Positions 1 to 8,883 of a stretch of 64,000 bases of DNA are shown in pieces (position 1 is the first letter of the stretch; each line of letters starts with the position of its first letter). The stretch spans positions 124,001 through 188,000 of the forward strand of contig NZ_JACXAA010000010.1 of the NCBI RefSeq assembly GCF_014699035.1, given 5' to 3'. This DNA comes from Spirosoma validum. GTDB lineage: Bacteria; Bacteroidota; Bacteroidia; Cytophagales; Spirosomataceae. The position numbers and the translations under genes were made by a program. Below the pieces are notes generated by a model. The model was given only the letters and a program-made list of their open reading frames with translations, was not told where the DNA came from and searched no databases.

Positions 1-2
1 AT

Positions 3-740
3 TTTATCGAAAATGTGCATCAGGCTCTTGGTCCCGTTGATGTGCTAATTAATAATGCCGGTGTTATCACGGTGACGCCCTATGAGCATGCAACAGAAGC
101 TGACTTTCGGGAGTCGATGGATACGAACTTCTGGGCGGCTTTCCATATGATCAATGCTGTGTTGCCGCAGATGCTGGCCCGTACAAAAAGCTCAACTGGA
201 CGCGGACGTGTTGTGAACATTGCGTCATTTGGGGGTAAAGTTGCTATACCACACTTGTCTACGTATTCGACCAGTAAGTTTGCGTTGGTGGGCTATTCGG
301 AAGGTTTACGGGCCGAGTTACAAAAAGACGGGATTTACGTAACGACCATCTGTCCGGGGCTAATTCGAACCGGAAGTCCACGTAACGCCATTTTTAAAGG
401 CCAGAATGAGAAAGAATATGCTGTCTTTAAAATCAGTGATTCTGTGCCATTTTTCACGATCAATTCTGCAGAATGCGCCCGCGAAATTGTTGAAGCCTGC
501 CGCTACGGTGAAGCCGAACGAATCATTACGTTACCGGCTAAAGTAGGAGCTGCCCTTCAGGGAGTAGCGCCGAACCTGATTTCTGAGCTGATGGCTATTG
601 TGAGCGAAACACTTCCAGAGCCCGGAGGCATTGGCGAACGACGAGCGTTGGGTAGAGATAGTGAAACAAGCCTGTCTGAATCCGTACTGACAACGCTGAC
701 CGATGAAGCGGCTGAACGCAATAACGAAACCCTTCATTAA
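3..740 (+). CDS. Short-chain dehydrogenase/reductase, 5' end outside window
   Basis: Partial classical SDR oxidoreductase. The reading frame is open back to the window edge, so the Rossmann glycine motif lies upstream; a GTG at 15 is in frame but would leave a truncated protein. Visible family features are the NNAG motif near the start, the catalytic serine in the NIAS stretch and the YSTSK segment (Tyr-x3-Lys), followed by a PG-containing strand (TICPGLIRT). These positions fit NAD(P)-dependent reduction or oxidation of a carbonyl or alcohol substrate. The C-terminal tail of about 50 residues beyond the core is polar and without motif. The substrate cannot be told from sequence. Confidence 0.85.
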   Translation, partial: FIENVHQALGPVDVLINNAGVITVTPYEHATEADFRESMDTNFWAAFHMINAVLPQMLARTKSSTGRGRVVNIASFGGKVAIPHLSTYSTSKFALVGYSEGLRAELQKDGIYVTTICPGLIRTGSPRNAIFKGQNEKEYAVFKISDSVPFFTINSAECAREIVEACRYGEAERIITLPAKVGAALQGVAPNLISELMAIVSETLPEPGGIGERRALGRDSETSLSESVLTTLTDEAAERNNETLH

Positions 741-924
741 CCAATTCATTACGTAGCTCACGGATTAGAAAGGGATTAATTTCAATCCATTATAGCCAGC
801 GTAAGCGATGCATTTTAAACAAGTATACAGTCAGTTTCGTTAAGTATGTATCCAGATAGCACTACATCAGTGCTATCTACTTATAAATCAATCACTCACT
901 AATGGACCCAGGTCCAACACTGTT

Positions 925-1209
925 ATGAAAAAAGTAATCGTTGTTTTTGCTGCTATAGCATTATCACTAACAGCGGCTCAGGCTCAGGATAGCAAAGTGA
1001 AGAAAAAAGCGGAAACAGTTGAGGCAAAAGCTGAAGTAGCCGCTGACAAAGCTGATCTGAAAATGAATAAGGCAGAACGCAAAGCTGCCAAAATGAGTGG
1101 CGATAAAGAAGCGCTGAAAGAAGCCCGCAAAGACAGAGTAAAGAAAACGGGCGAGCTCATTAAAGACGAGGCTAAGAAAGACGTTAAAGTAGTCAAAGAA
1201 AAACTATAA
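925..1209 (+). CDS. Small secreted Ala/Lys-rich helical protein
   Basis: A 94-residue protein with a clear Sec signal peptide (MKK start, hydrophobic stretch, AQAQD cleavage region near residue 21). The mature part is almost entirely Lys, Ala, Glu and Asp with heptad-like spacing, so it should be a charged helix or coiled coil in the periplasm. It stands alone between the SDR and a strong hairpin. I do not recognise a named family. Small highly charged helical exported proteins of this kind are common in Bacteroidota, but no function is assigned here. The opposite-strand ORF over it is a compositional shadow. Confidence 0.7.
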   Translation: MKKVIVVFAAIALSLTAAQAQDSKVKKKAETVEAKAEVAADKADLKMNKAERKAAKMSGDKEALKEARKDRVKKTGELIKDEAKKDVKVVKEKL

Positions 1210-1224
1210 GTTTGTTCTCAGACT

Positions 1225-1270
1225 AAACACAAAAATACCCGCATTACATAAGGCGGGTATTTTTGTGTTT
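1225..1270. terminator. Perfect 18-bp hairpin, convergent terminator
   Basis: The arms at 1225-1242 and 1253-1270 are exact reverse complements with a 10-base loop. The GC core (CCCGC/GCGGG) is flanked by A-rich and T-rich outer arms, so the transcript ends in a U tract on either strand. It lies between the plus-strand small secreted gene and the minus-strand gene ending at 1286 and can serve both. Confidence 0.85.
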
Positions 1271-1285
1271 ACGTACTTTATACAA

Positions 1286-1543
1286 TTATTCGTCTTCTAT
1301 GGTTACGTCGTGCTTCTTGGCGGCTTTCTTAATACGATCTTTAATTATATCCACTTCATTAGCGTCGTATTTAGCCGCATTGTCTTTGTGATTGATATAG
1401 CTCCACGCTGCCCGAACATGCTCGGGCGTATCAATCGGATATTTTTTGTTTGTTCGGTCGGCGAATTCGACGTCGCCGTATTTGTGCTCACCTTCAGTCG
1501 GTTTGACATCGTCGCGCCGATCAATTTTCGAGTCAGTTGCCAT
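1286..1543 (-). CDS. Small acidic/basic hypothetical protein, DUF6582-like
   Basis: An 85-residue soluble protein with no signal peptide or membrane segment. The middle carries a KYPIDTPEHVRAAWSYI stretch followed by a Lys-rich helix and an acidic end. From memory this pattern matches a small family of unknown function (DUF6582) found in bacteria and some phages; I cannot verify it. The codon pattern looks genuine and the gene ends at the shared bidirectional hairpin. Two other overlapping frames here encode unstructured sequence and are rejected. The function is unknown. Confidence 0.65.
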   Translation of the reverse strand: MATDSKIDRRDDVKPTEGEHKYGDVEFADRTNKKYPIDTPEHVRAAWSYINHKDNAAKYDANEVDIIKDRIKKAAKKHDVTIEDE

Positions 1544-1624
1544 AATCGTTGAGGTTTTGTTTGTTTGCTTAAACGGTATTCAGCTACCAAAGGTTTATAG
1601 GCAATACAACCTCAATTTACACGT

Positions 1625-2695
1625 ATGTCAATTCTTTTTTCCCCGCTGTCGCTACGTAGCATCCAGCTTAAAAATCGTATTGTTGTTTCGCCCATGTGCC
1701 AGTATTCCAGCGAAGATGGTTTTTCAAACGACTGGCACCTGGTTCATCTCGGAAGCCGGGCCGTGGGTGGCGCCGGTTTGCTTATAACTGAAGCGGCTGC
1801 TGTTTCGCCGGAGGGACGTATCTCGCCCGATGACTTAGGTATCTGGAAAGATGAGCACATTGCAGGACTAAAACGTATCACTCAATTTATCCAGCAAAAT
1901 GGAGCTGTAGCTGGGATACAACTGGCTCACGCCGGTCGGAAAGCCAGTCATCAACGTCCATGGGAAGGCGGCACCGCGATTTCTCCAACCGAACCACGGG
2001 GCTGGCAGACCGTAGCGCCCAGCGCGATTCCGTTTCAGGAGGGAGACCCCACGCCAACGGCATTGACCGACGAAGGAATCGAAAACGTGCTGGTCGATTT
2101 TCAACAGGCAGCCCAACGGTCTTTAGCCGCAGGGTTTCAGATAATCGAGATTCATGCCGCTCATGGCTATCTCCTTCATCAATTTTTGTCTCCGTTAAGC
2201 AATCAGCGTACCGATCAATACGGCGGTTCATTCGAGAATCGCACTCGCTTGTTACTGGAAGTCATTGAGCGCGTCCAATCAGTATGGCCCGACGAGCTAC
2301 CCTTGTTCGTGCGGATCTCAGCTACCGACTGGACTGAAGGGGGCTGGACGGCTGACAACTCAGTCGCGCTGGCGGCTGTGCTGAAAAACAAAGGCATTGA
2401 CGTAGTGGATTGTTCAACGGGGGGCAACGTTGCTCATGCAAAAATTCCGGTTGGTCCTGGTTATCAGGTGGAATTTGCCGAACGTATCAAACAGGAAACG
2501 ACGATGCTGACAGGCGCTGTCGGAATGATTACGTCGGCAGAACAGGCCGAAGCGATTCTAGCAACTGGCCAAGCGGATCTGATCATAATTGCGCGCGAGT
2601 TCTTGCGAGACCCGTATTTTCCGCTGCACGCAGCACAGGCCATGGGCGACGATCTAAAATGGCCGGTTCAATACGAGCGGGCTAAGCCACGATGA
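1625..2695 (+). CDS. NADH:flavin oxidoreductase, YqjM/NamA-type old yellow enzyme
   Basis: A 356-residue TIM-barrel FMN enzyme of the old yellow enzyme family, which reduces activated C=C bonds using NAD(P)H. The N-terminal SPMCQYSSEDG motif has the cysteine typical of the YqjM subclass, which tunes FMN redox potential. GAGLLITEA follows, and IEIHAAHGYLLHQFLSPL carries the paired His/His-Tyr region. The NQRTDQYGGSFENR motif and the C-terminal phosphate-binding region (GAVGMI, DLIIIAREFLRDPYFP) complete the fold. Length is close to the usual 340-360. The ATG at 1625 gives a start immediately before the first strand. It appears monocistronic. Confidence 0.93.
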   Translation: MSILFSPLSLRSIQLKNRIVVSPMCQYSSEDGFSNDWHLVHLGSRAVGGAGLLITEAAAVSPEGRISPDDLGIWKDEHIAGLKRITQFIQQNGAVAGIQLAHAGRKASHQRPWEGGTAISPTEPRGWQTVAPSAIPFQEGDPTPTALTDEGIENVLVDFQQAAQRSLAAGFQIIEIHAAHGYLLHQFLSPLSNQRTDQYGGSFENRTRLLLEVIERVQSVWPDELPLFVRISATDWTEGGWTADNSVALAAVLKNKGIDVVDCSTGGNVAHAKIPVGPGYQVEFAERIKQETTMLTGAVGMITSAEQAEAILATGQADLIIIAREFLRDPYFPLHAAQAMGDDLKWPVQYERAKPR

Positions 2696-2789
2696 ATATT
2701 GAAGCAGCTTTAAACATTTTTGCACTGGAAATTGTAGTGTTGCCAGTAAAATTTATGAATCATTCACCATTTATTAACTGAAAGAAATC

Positions 2790-3635
2790 ATGCGTTGGTT
2801 AGGAGGACGTGAAAGCGATAATGTTGATGACCGCCGGGGGAGCGGTGGAGGAGGAATGCTCGTGGGCGGTGGTATCGGTACGGTAGTTATTGCCGTGATT
2901 GTTATGCTGCTGGGTGGTAATCCATCCGACATTTTAAATCAAGATTCGAGTCAGCAAGCGGCTCCCGTTAACCAACAGGCTGATGATAAAGCGGCTCAGT
3001 TCACCAAACGAACGCTGGCCAGTACGGAAGATGTCTGGACAAAACTGTTTGCTGAACAGGGATCTCAATACCGAAAGCCGGTACTGGTACTGTTTCGTGG
3101 CGTAACGTCCTCTGGTTGCGGTACCGCACAGAAAGCGATGGGGCCTTTCTACTGCCCGTTAGATCAGAAAGTATACATTGACTTATCCTTTTACGATGAC
3201 CTCGCAGAGCGCTTTCAGGCTCCTGGTGACTTAGCAATGGCTTATGTTATTGCTCACGAAATTGGCCACCACGTACAGAAGCAGTTAGGCATTATGGACA
3301 AAACCGATGAACTTAGGCAACGTCTGAGCGAAAGAGAGTACAACCGCGTGTCGGTTCGTCTGGAACTACAAGCCGATTTTTTTGCAGGAGTCTGGGCGCA
3401 TCATGCTCAGGGTCAGAGTATTTCCATTGACGAAAACGACGTAGAGTCCGCGCTGACAGCGGCTAACGCCATTGGCGACGATAAGATTCAGAAAGAAACG
3501 CAGGGGCAGGTCGTTCCCGATGCGTTTACGCACGGCAGTTCGGCACAGCGAGTGTACTGGTTCAAAAAAGGACTTAAAACCGGCGACATTAACCAGGGCG
3601 ATACGTTCAACAGCCGCGAAGACGCGAATCTTTAA
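2790..3635 (+). CDS. YpfJ-family neutral zinc metallopeptidase
   Basis: A 281-residue membrane-anchored putative metallopeptidase. It starts with MRWLGGRESDNVDDRRG, the usual head of the YpfJ/KPN_02809 family. A Gly-rich transmembrane helix follows (about residues 28-50), then a periplasmic domain with the HEIGHHVQ zinc site and a downstream RLELQADFFAGVWAH segment supplying the third ligand and helix. The SGCGTAQKAMGPFYCP region contains the conserved Cys pair of the family. It stands alone and ends in front of a strong terminator. The substrate is unknown; the family assignment is firm. Confidence 0.92.
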   Translation: MRWLGGRESDNVDDRRGSGGGGMLVGGGIGTVVIAVIVMLLGGNPSDILNQDSSQQAAPVNQQADDKAAQFTKRTLASTEDVWTKLFAEQGSQYRKPVLVLFRGVTSSGCGTAQKAMGPFYCPLDQKVYIDLSFYDDLAERFQAPGDLAMAYVIAHEIGHHVQKQLGIMDKTDELRQRLSEREYNRVSVRLELQADFFAGVWAHHAQGQSISIDENDVESALTAANAIGDDKIQKETQGQVVPDAFTHGSSAQRVYWFKKGLKTGDINQGDTFNSREDANL

Positions 3636-3661
3636 TCGGTTGAACTAAATAGAAGTATCAG

Positions 3662-3716
3662 GGAAGACTCAGGTGTTGTTAATTTCCAGCAACACCTGGA
3701 GTCTTCCTTTTTATTT
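3662..3716 (+). terminator. Rho-independent terminator after the metallopeptidase
   Basis: Inverted repeat 3662-3678 against 3690-3707 (GGAAGACTC then AGGTGTTG, with one bulged G on the right arm), followed on the plus strand by CCTTTTTATTT. The T tract overlaps the stop region of the convergent kinase gene, so the hairpin may also stop minus-strand transcripts, though the minus side has a poorer U tract. Confidence 0.85.
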
Positions 3717-6700
3717 CCTCAACTCCGTCAGAAATTCATCAAAGGCTTTCTTCAAGGCCTGCAACGCGTCAAACAAACCGCTGGTATCGTTCACTTTCAA
3801 TTGCCCTTCGGCCGTTTTGGCAATATCAGCAACGCGCGATACACCAATTGTCCCGGCACTTCCTTTGAGCGTGTGCAGATGGCTTTTTACCGTTGGAATA
3901 TCCCCCAGATCATAGGCCGAAGAAGCACCCTCAACCAATTCTGCCGCTTCTGTCACAAACTCCTCCATGATGCTATCGACTAACTCCTGTCCGCCAATGT
4001 CGCGCAACTGACCAACAATCTCTTCATCAATGATCGGTAGGGCCGGTTCAGGAGGCAACGTAGCGAGTTTAGGAGCTTTCTGGGTTACAGGCGCTTGTTT
4101 TGCCCGGTGAGCGTCTGAAATTTCCTTTACTTTGGCAACCAGGCTTTGGGCACGAATGGGCTTGGCAATGTAATCGTCGAGTCCCTGACTGATAAAGCGT
4201 TCACGGTCTTCTTTCATCGAGTAAGCCGTCATAGCCACAATCTTGGGTAACCTTTCGCCGAATTTCTCGCGGAGATGACGCGTCGTTTCAACGCCGTCCA
4301 TATCGGGCATCTGAATGTCCATGAAAATAACATCGAAGCCTTCCTTGGTTTCCATTCGCTCGCTTACACTGGCAATGGCTGCTGGCCCACTGTCGGCCGT
4401 GGTTACTACACAGCCTGATTTGCGCAGAATTTCGCTGGCAACTTTCCGGTTTACAGCATTATCATCGACCAGCAAAACGTTCGGATGATACGTATTAAAG
4501 AAGTTGGCCAGCGCAATTTCGGCGACCTCCGTCGTCTGCTGCGTTGGACTAATGGCCGTTTCTTTCAGTTCGCTGGTGAACCAGAACGTACTGCCTTGCC
4601 CGACTGTCGATTCAACGCCAACTTCCCCTTTCATCAAGTGCGCCAGTTCTTTCGAGATTGCCAGCCCCAGCCCCGTACCGCCAAACGATTTCCGCGACGA
4701 CGTGTCGACCTGGCTGAATGAATTAAACAGCAGGTTAATGTTTTCGGGCGAAATGCCGATCCCTGAGTCCTTCACGCCGATCCGAATGCGGTTAAACTTA
4801 CCACGTTTGCTAATCAGCGATACCTCAACCCGAATCGTGCCGTTTTCTGTGAACTTGATAGCGTTGGAGGTCATGTTCGACAGGATTTGCAGCAGTCGTG
4901 TCTGATCGGCAATGACGAAAGTAGGCAGATCGGGGTCCAGATGATACGTTAGATCGTTGTTCTTGGAGTTAGCCTGCTGACCAAAGAGTGCAATGAGTTT
5001 CTCGAAGATCTCTTTCAGCGCTACCGGGGATTCGTGCAGAACCATCTTTCCTGCCTCGATTTTAGAGAGGTCCAGGATATCATTCAGAATATTCAGCAGG
5101 GTTTCTGAGGAGCGCTTGACGGTCTTTACGTAACTCCGCTGTTCTTCATCCAACTGCGTATCGTTCAGCAGATCGATCATGCCGATAACCCCGTTCATCG
5201 GTGTCCGGATTTCATGGCTCATGTTGGCCAGAAACTGCTCTTTTACTTTGAGCGACCGTTCGGCTTCGTCTTTTGCTTTCTCCAATTCGGCCGACTGTCG
5301 CTTCAGCTCGGTAATATCGCGGGCTAAAACGGCCACAACCGACCCGCTGTTCGGATCGTCGTTCAGCATCAGCATGTTGAACATATACTGCCGCTCGCTC
5401 CCATCTTTCCGGCGCATACTGGCCTCGAAGTTCCGCAGGCTACGGTTTCGACCCAGTTTAAACATCGCCCGGCGAATCAAATTCTTGTCGATGAAAAACT
5501 GGGTAATTTCATGGCCCAGTACTTCGTCGGGGGTGTAGCCCATGCGTTTGAAAACCGATGGGCTAATCATGGTGATACGTCCCTGACGGTCGACCCTGGC
5601 GTAGATGTCCTGTAGGTTCTCGAAAATACCCCGGAATTTTTCTTCGCTTTGGCGGGTAGCAATCTCAGCCCGTCGGCGGTTGGTAATGTCCCGCGCAATA
5701 CCCGAGACTTCGTCGATGACACCACCAGCCAGTAGAATCGGGTTGAGATGGAATTCCAGGTAGGTTTCGCCCCGAGTGGTTTCAAAATGCAGTTCAAAAT
5801 TCTGCGGATGTCCCCGAAAGGCCTGCCGGTATTTTTCTTCCAGACGCTTCCGGTTATCGCTACCAATCATACGCCAGCCCAGATCGGGAGCGCTAGCCTG
5901 AACGGAAGGTGTTTCGTTCAACTGATACTCGATCAGACGAGCGTAGTTTTTGTTGAAAGACGTCAGTTGCAGCGCCTTGTTAACCGACCAGATCAGATAC
6001 GTACTGCTGTCGAAAATAGCATTTAGCCGGGCGTTTTGTTTGTCCAGCCGGGCGTCAGACTGCTTACGGGCAATGGCCAGCGCTACCTGTCCTGAAATAA
6101 ACTCCAGCAACTCCAGATCACGCGGGCCATACGTCTGTGCATCATCGTACGATTTAACCCCAATGATTCCAGTGATTTCGTCTCCAACCCGGAGTGGAGC
6201 CGTTAACATTACCTCAGGTTGCCGCAGTCCATACAGATCGATATGATGCTGATCGGATAATAAACGGATGTCTTTTTCGTACAGAAACAAGGGCTTGTTG
6301 GCCTGAATCGTGTATTCGATAATGCCGTTACCCAGTTTCCGTTTGGTAAATCGCATACTACTGCCGAAGTACTCATCAACGTAGTAGGGGAATGACAAAT
6401 ACGTTTTACTGGAGTCATACAGCGCAATGAAAAAATTGCGGGCGTCGATGATGTTGCCTAATTCTTCATGAATTTTGTGATAGAGTTCATCGAGATTGGG
6501 CGTGTTGATGGTCCAGTTCGCAATGCTGTAGTATAACTTCTGCGCTTTTTCAGCACGGATTTTCCCCGTCGTATCGTGGAGAATGCAGCGAAAAGCCGTC
6601 GGACGCCCGTTGTCGAACCGGCAGTTGACACTTCCTGATAGAAACAGCGTTTTTCCGCTCTTTGTCCGAAAAACAGTTTCTACGTAAGGTAGTTTGTCGC

Positions 6701-7385
6701 CCTCCTGAATCCGTTTGAGCATGCCAAGCGTACTATCCGCATAATCCGGATGAAGTACGTCGCGCAGATTAAGCGCCGAGATTTCTTCCGAGCTGTACCC
6801 GAGTGCCTCACGCCAGGCCCGGTTCACGAAGATAAACTTGCCATCAAGCGTCAGAAGTTGAATCAGATCGGACGTATTGTCGACCAAATCCTGCAACTGC
6901 GCGTTGGTATTCGACAGCGCTGAAGCGACCCGGCGCTTATTCGTTACGTCCTCGCCAATTACCGTAAACGACGCTACGTAGCCATCGGCTTCGTTCACGA
7001 TAACGGAGTTGAGCTGGACATTACGTAGCGCTCCGCTCTTGGTCAGCAGGTTGATTTCCCGCTGTTCGGCAAACCCACCTTTAACGATAGCCTCTTCAAA
7101 CTCCAGCTTGAGCCGAGTCAGATCGGCAGGAGGCACAAGTGTATTGAAAAAATTTTTGCCGATAATATCCGCTGGTTGCCAGGCCGTTACCCGGTACGTA
7201 TACGGATTAACATATTTCAGCGTACCATCGCGTTCAATCGTAAGACCAACCAGGTTCAGTTGATCTACCGTTTGGCGGACGTCGAAGGTGGTCAATGTAT
7301 CGGACACCGTGAGACCATCGCGTTCATGGTGAAGCCGTTGGATTTCGGCTACTAATTCATCTTTGGTTTTAGCGGACCAGCGCAT
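3711..7385 (-). CDS. Hybrid sensor histidine kinase (4 PAS, GAF, HisKA, HATPase, REC, HPt)
   Basis: A 1224-residue protein with no obvious membrane helix. Domains in order: PAS about 40-150, PAS 160-280, GAF 290-440, PAS 450-570, PAS 580-700, and a linker coiled coil 695-718. HisKA follows with phospho-acceptor His724 in NMSHEIRTPMNG. The HATPase has N-box Asn841, DSGIGIS at 873 and GGTGLGLAIS at 902. The receiver domain (969-1088) has acceptor Asp1023 in FMDIQMPDMDG and Lys1075. The C-terminal HPt has His1171 in HTLKGSAG. All phosphorelay residues are present, so a complete His-Asp-His relay sits in one chain and should pass phosphate to a separate response regulator, none of which is adjacent. 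It is predicted to be cytosolic, sensing small ligands or redox state. Confidence 0.95.
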   Translation of the reverse strand: MRWSAKTKDELVAEIQRLHHERDGLTVSDTLTTFDVRQTVDQLNLVGLTIERDGTLKYVNPYTYRVTAWQPADIIGKNFFNTLVPPADLTRLKLEFEEAIVKGGFAEQREINLLTKSGALRNVQLNSVIVNEADGYVASFTVIGEDVTNKRRVASALSNTNAQLQDLVDNTSDLIQLLTLDGKFIFVNRAWREALGYSSEEISALNLRDVLHPDYADSTLGMLKRIQEGDKLPYVETVFRTKSGKTLFLSGSVNCRFDNGRPTAFRCILHDTTGKIRAEKAQKLYYSIANWTINTPNLDELYHKIHEELGNIIDARNFFIALYDSSKTYLSFPYYVDEYFGSSMRFTKRKLGNGIIEYTIQANKPLFLYEKDIRLLSDQHHIDLYGLRQPEVMLTAPLRVGDEITGIIGVKSYDDAQTYGPRDLELLEFISGQVALAIARKQSDARLDKQNARLNAIFDSSTYLIWSVNKALQLTSFNKNYARLIEYQLNETPSVQASAPDLGWRMIGSDNRKRLEEKYRQAFRGHPQNFELHFETTRGETYLEFHLNPILLAGGVIDEVSGIARDITNRRRAEIATRQSEEKFRGIFENLQDIYARVDRQGRITMISPSVFKRMGYTPDEVLGHEITQFFIDKNLIRRAMFKLGRNRSLRNFEASMRRKDGSERQYMFNMLMLNDDPNSGSVVAVLARDITELKRQSAELEKAKDEAERSLKVKEQFLANMSHEIRTPMNGVIGMIDLLNDTQLDEEQRSYVKTVKRSSETLLNILNDILDLSKIEAGKMVLHESPVALKEIFEKLIALFGQQANSKNNDLTYHLDPDLPTFVIADQTRLLQILSNMTSNAIKFTENGTIRVEVSLISKRGKFNRIRIGVKDSGIGISPENINLLFNSFSQVDTSSRKSFGGTGLGLAISKELAHLMKGEVGVESTVGQGSTFWFTSELKETAISPTQQTTEVAEIALANFFNTYHPNVLLVDDNAVNRKVASEILRKSGCVVTTADSGPAAIASVSERMETKEGFDVIFMDIQMPDMDGVETTRHLREKFGERLPKIVAMTAYSMKEDRERFISQGLDDYIAKPIRAQSLVAKVKEISDAHRAKQAPVTQKAPKLATLPPEPALPIIDEEIVGQLRDIGGQELVDSIMEEFVTEAAELVEGASSAYDLGDIPTVKSHLHTLKGSAGTIGVSRVADIAKTAEGQLKVNDTSGLFDALQALKKAFDEFLTELRK

Positions 7386-7616
7386 AGGTAAACAAGTAAG
7401 TAATATGTCTGATAAGAATAAGGCAAAGTGCTTTAACAGCCGACATAACCTAAACTTTGCCGCTGGCTTTCTTATCTGGCTATCTAAATTTACAAAAAAT
7501 GTTGGTTTCTGATAACAATCCGGCAGTCACGAACAAAAATCAGGTCAGAAACAAATCTGTAGACTGTTTTTCATTACGTTAGTATTGCTTATTTTGCTAA
7601 GGTTCACCTGACCATT

Positions 7617-7952
7617 ATGCTGAAACGCTACCTCTATCTATGGACATTGCTGGTTACTGTAGCCTGCGAACCATTTGAGTTGACCAGAAAAAACTTCCCG
7701 GTTTGTGCTAAACCTTCGGCCAAAATTGGCTACACGGCTGGTACGTTAGACGTTACTTTTTTCCTGGATAATCCGCAAGGCGACATTGGCGCGGCTGGCT
7801 GGGACCCGGGCGACGGCAAAGGCGTAACGCGCGTTGGCTCCCGCGTTACATACATATACGATAAGGCGGGTACCTATACAGTTACGCTCACGATGGCCAA
7901 TTCGTGTGATGATAAAGTCACAGTTAGTCAACAGATTACCGTCCGTAATTAA
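7617..7952 (+). CDS. PKD-domain lipoprotein
   Basis: A 111-residue exported protein. A short signal sequence ends in a lipobox-like VAC (Cys near residue 17). The rest is one PKD-type beta-sandwich with the family pattern GWDPGDG ... TYIYDKAGTYTVTLTM, a small extracellular or periplasmic binding and adhesion fold. The next gene starts 5 bases after its stop, so the two are co-transcribed and probably translationally coupled. Its partner is unknown. The PKD fold also occurs in Bacteroidota surface adhesins, where it is repeated; here it is a single copy. Confidence 0.8.
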   Translation: MLKRYLYLWTLLVTVACEPFELTRKNFPVCAKPSAKIGYTAGTLDVTFFLDNPQGDIGAAGWDPGDGKGVTRVGSRVTYIYDKAGTYTVTLTMANSCDDKVTVSQQITVRN

Positions 7953-7957
7953 GTTCG

Positions 7958-8863
7958 ATGATGCGTATACCCCTCGTTTTTCTGTTGAGTTTGTTGCTGG
8001 CCACATCGAGCCTGGCGCAGGAACGTGTTCGTAATGTTCGGATACGGGTTATTGATTCGTCGCAACTCGAAATTCGCTATGACCTGATTGAAATTCACCC
8101 TGGTGACTCTGTTTACGTTGACATGGAAAGTCGCTTGCGGGGCGAGTTGCGCATCCTTCCCGAGTTTATACGGGGCGATATTGGTAAACGAGTAACGGCT
8201 GGCTCCGACCGACGTATTGTCTGGGACGCCCTGGCTAGTGGATATCCGCTGAATGAAGACATCCGGGCCATCGTATCCGTTAAAGCCGGACCATTAATTT
8301 CGTCAGCTCCAGTCGCAACCCAGCAACCAAACGAATCGCCCGCGAAACCAACTGAACCGGTTGCCACGAAGGAATCAAAGTCGGCCGATCCTGAAATGCC
8401 TGTTGTTTCGACACCGACAGAGGCCGTGTCTGTCCGAAAGACGCGCTATGCCGGACCTGCCTGGGCGTTATTATCGGCAGTTGCGCCAGGTATCGGTAAT
8501 ATTTTTGTTCAGATGCCGAAGCCAAAAGTGGGCTTACGACCGTTAGTAACCATAGGGTGCTATGGCTTATTGGCGTACGGTTTGTCGGAGCGGCAAAAAT
8601 CGCACGATGAATATGCACTTTATGAACAACAGAAAAACATGACAGCGGCTGAACCGTATTACACACAAGCCAACAGCCATCACCAGAATTATTACCTGGC
8701 TACCAGAGGAGCCATCGTTGTGGCGGCTATCGACGTTATTTTGACGTTCATGAAAGGGTTGCGTAATAATCGGTTGCAAAGAACGCAGGGCTTACAACCT
8801 GTTACGGTACGACCGGGGCTTCAGGCTGGTCAGTTAACGGCCGTTGTACATTACTCGTTTTAA
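7958..8863 (+). CDS. Exported protein with N-terminal beta domain and C-terminal hydrophobic hairpin
   Basis: A 301-residue protein with a signal peptide (cleavage around SLAQE, residue 21). Residues about 25-110 form a beta-rich domain with a YDLIEIHPGDSVYVDME then GDIGKRVTAGSDRRIVWDAL pattern. That pattern recurs in Bacteroidota proteins, often ahead of sulfatase-modifying or caspase-like domains. A Pro/Thr/Glu-rich linker (115-160) leads to a segment with two hydrophobic stretches (ALLSAVAPGIGNIF; ATRGAIVVAAIDVILTFM), resembling DUF5683-like membrane proteins. No catalytic residues are visible. It is the second gene of the three-gene secreted operon; the next gene begins 20 bases downstream. 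Function unknown. Confidence 0.75.
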   Translation: MMRIPLVFLLSLLLATSSLAQERVRNVRIRVIDSSQLEIRYDLIEIHPGDSVYVDMESRLRGELRILPEFIRGDIGKRVTAGSDRRIVWDALASGYPLNEDIRAIVSVKAGPLISSAPVATQQPNESPAKPTEPVATKESKSADPEMPVVSTPTEAVSVRKTRYAGPAWALLSAVAPGIGNIFVQMPKPKVGLRPLVTIGCYGLLAYGLSERQKSHDEYALYEQQKNMTAAEPYYTQANSHHQNYYLATRGAIVVAAIDVILTFMKGLRNNRLQRTQGLQPVTVRPGLQAGQLTAVVHYSF

Positions 8864-8883
8864 GAAATCTATTGAGTAATTGA

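Noticed and set aside
1286..1543. Prophage remnant based on a small DUF6582-like protein
   Set aside because: No other phage gene nearby; one small protein is not evidence.
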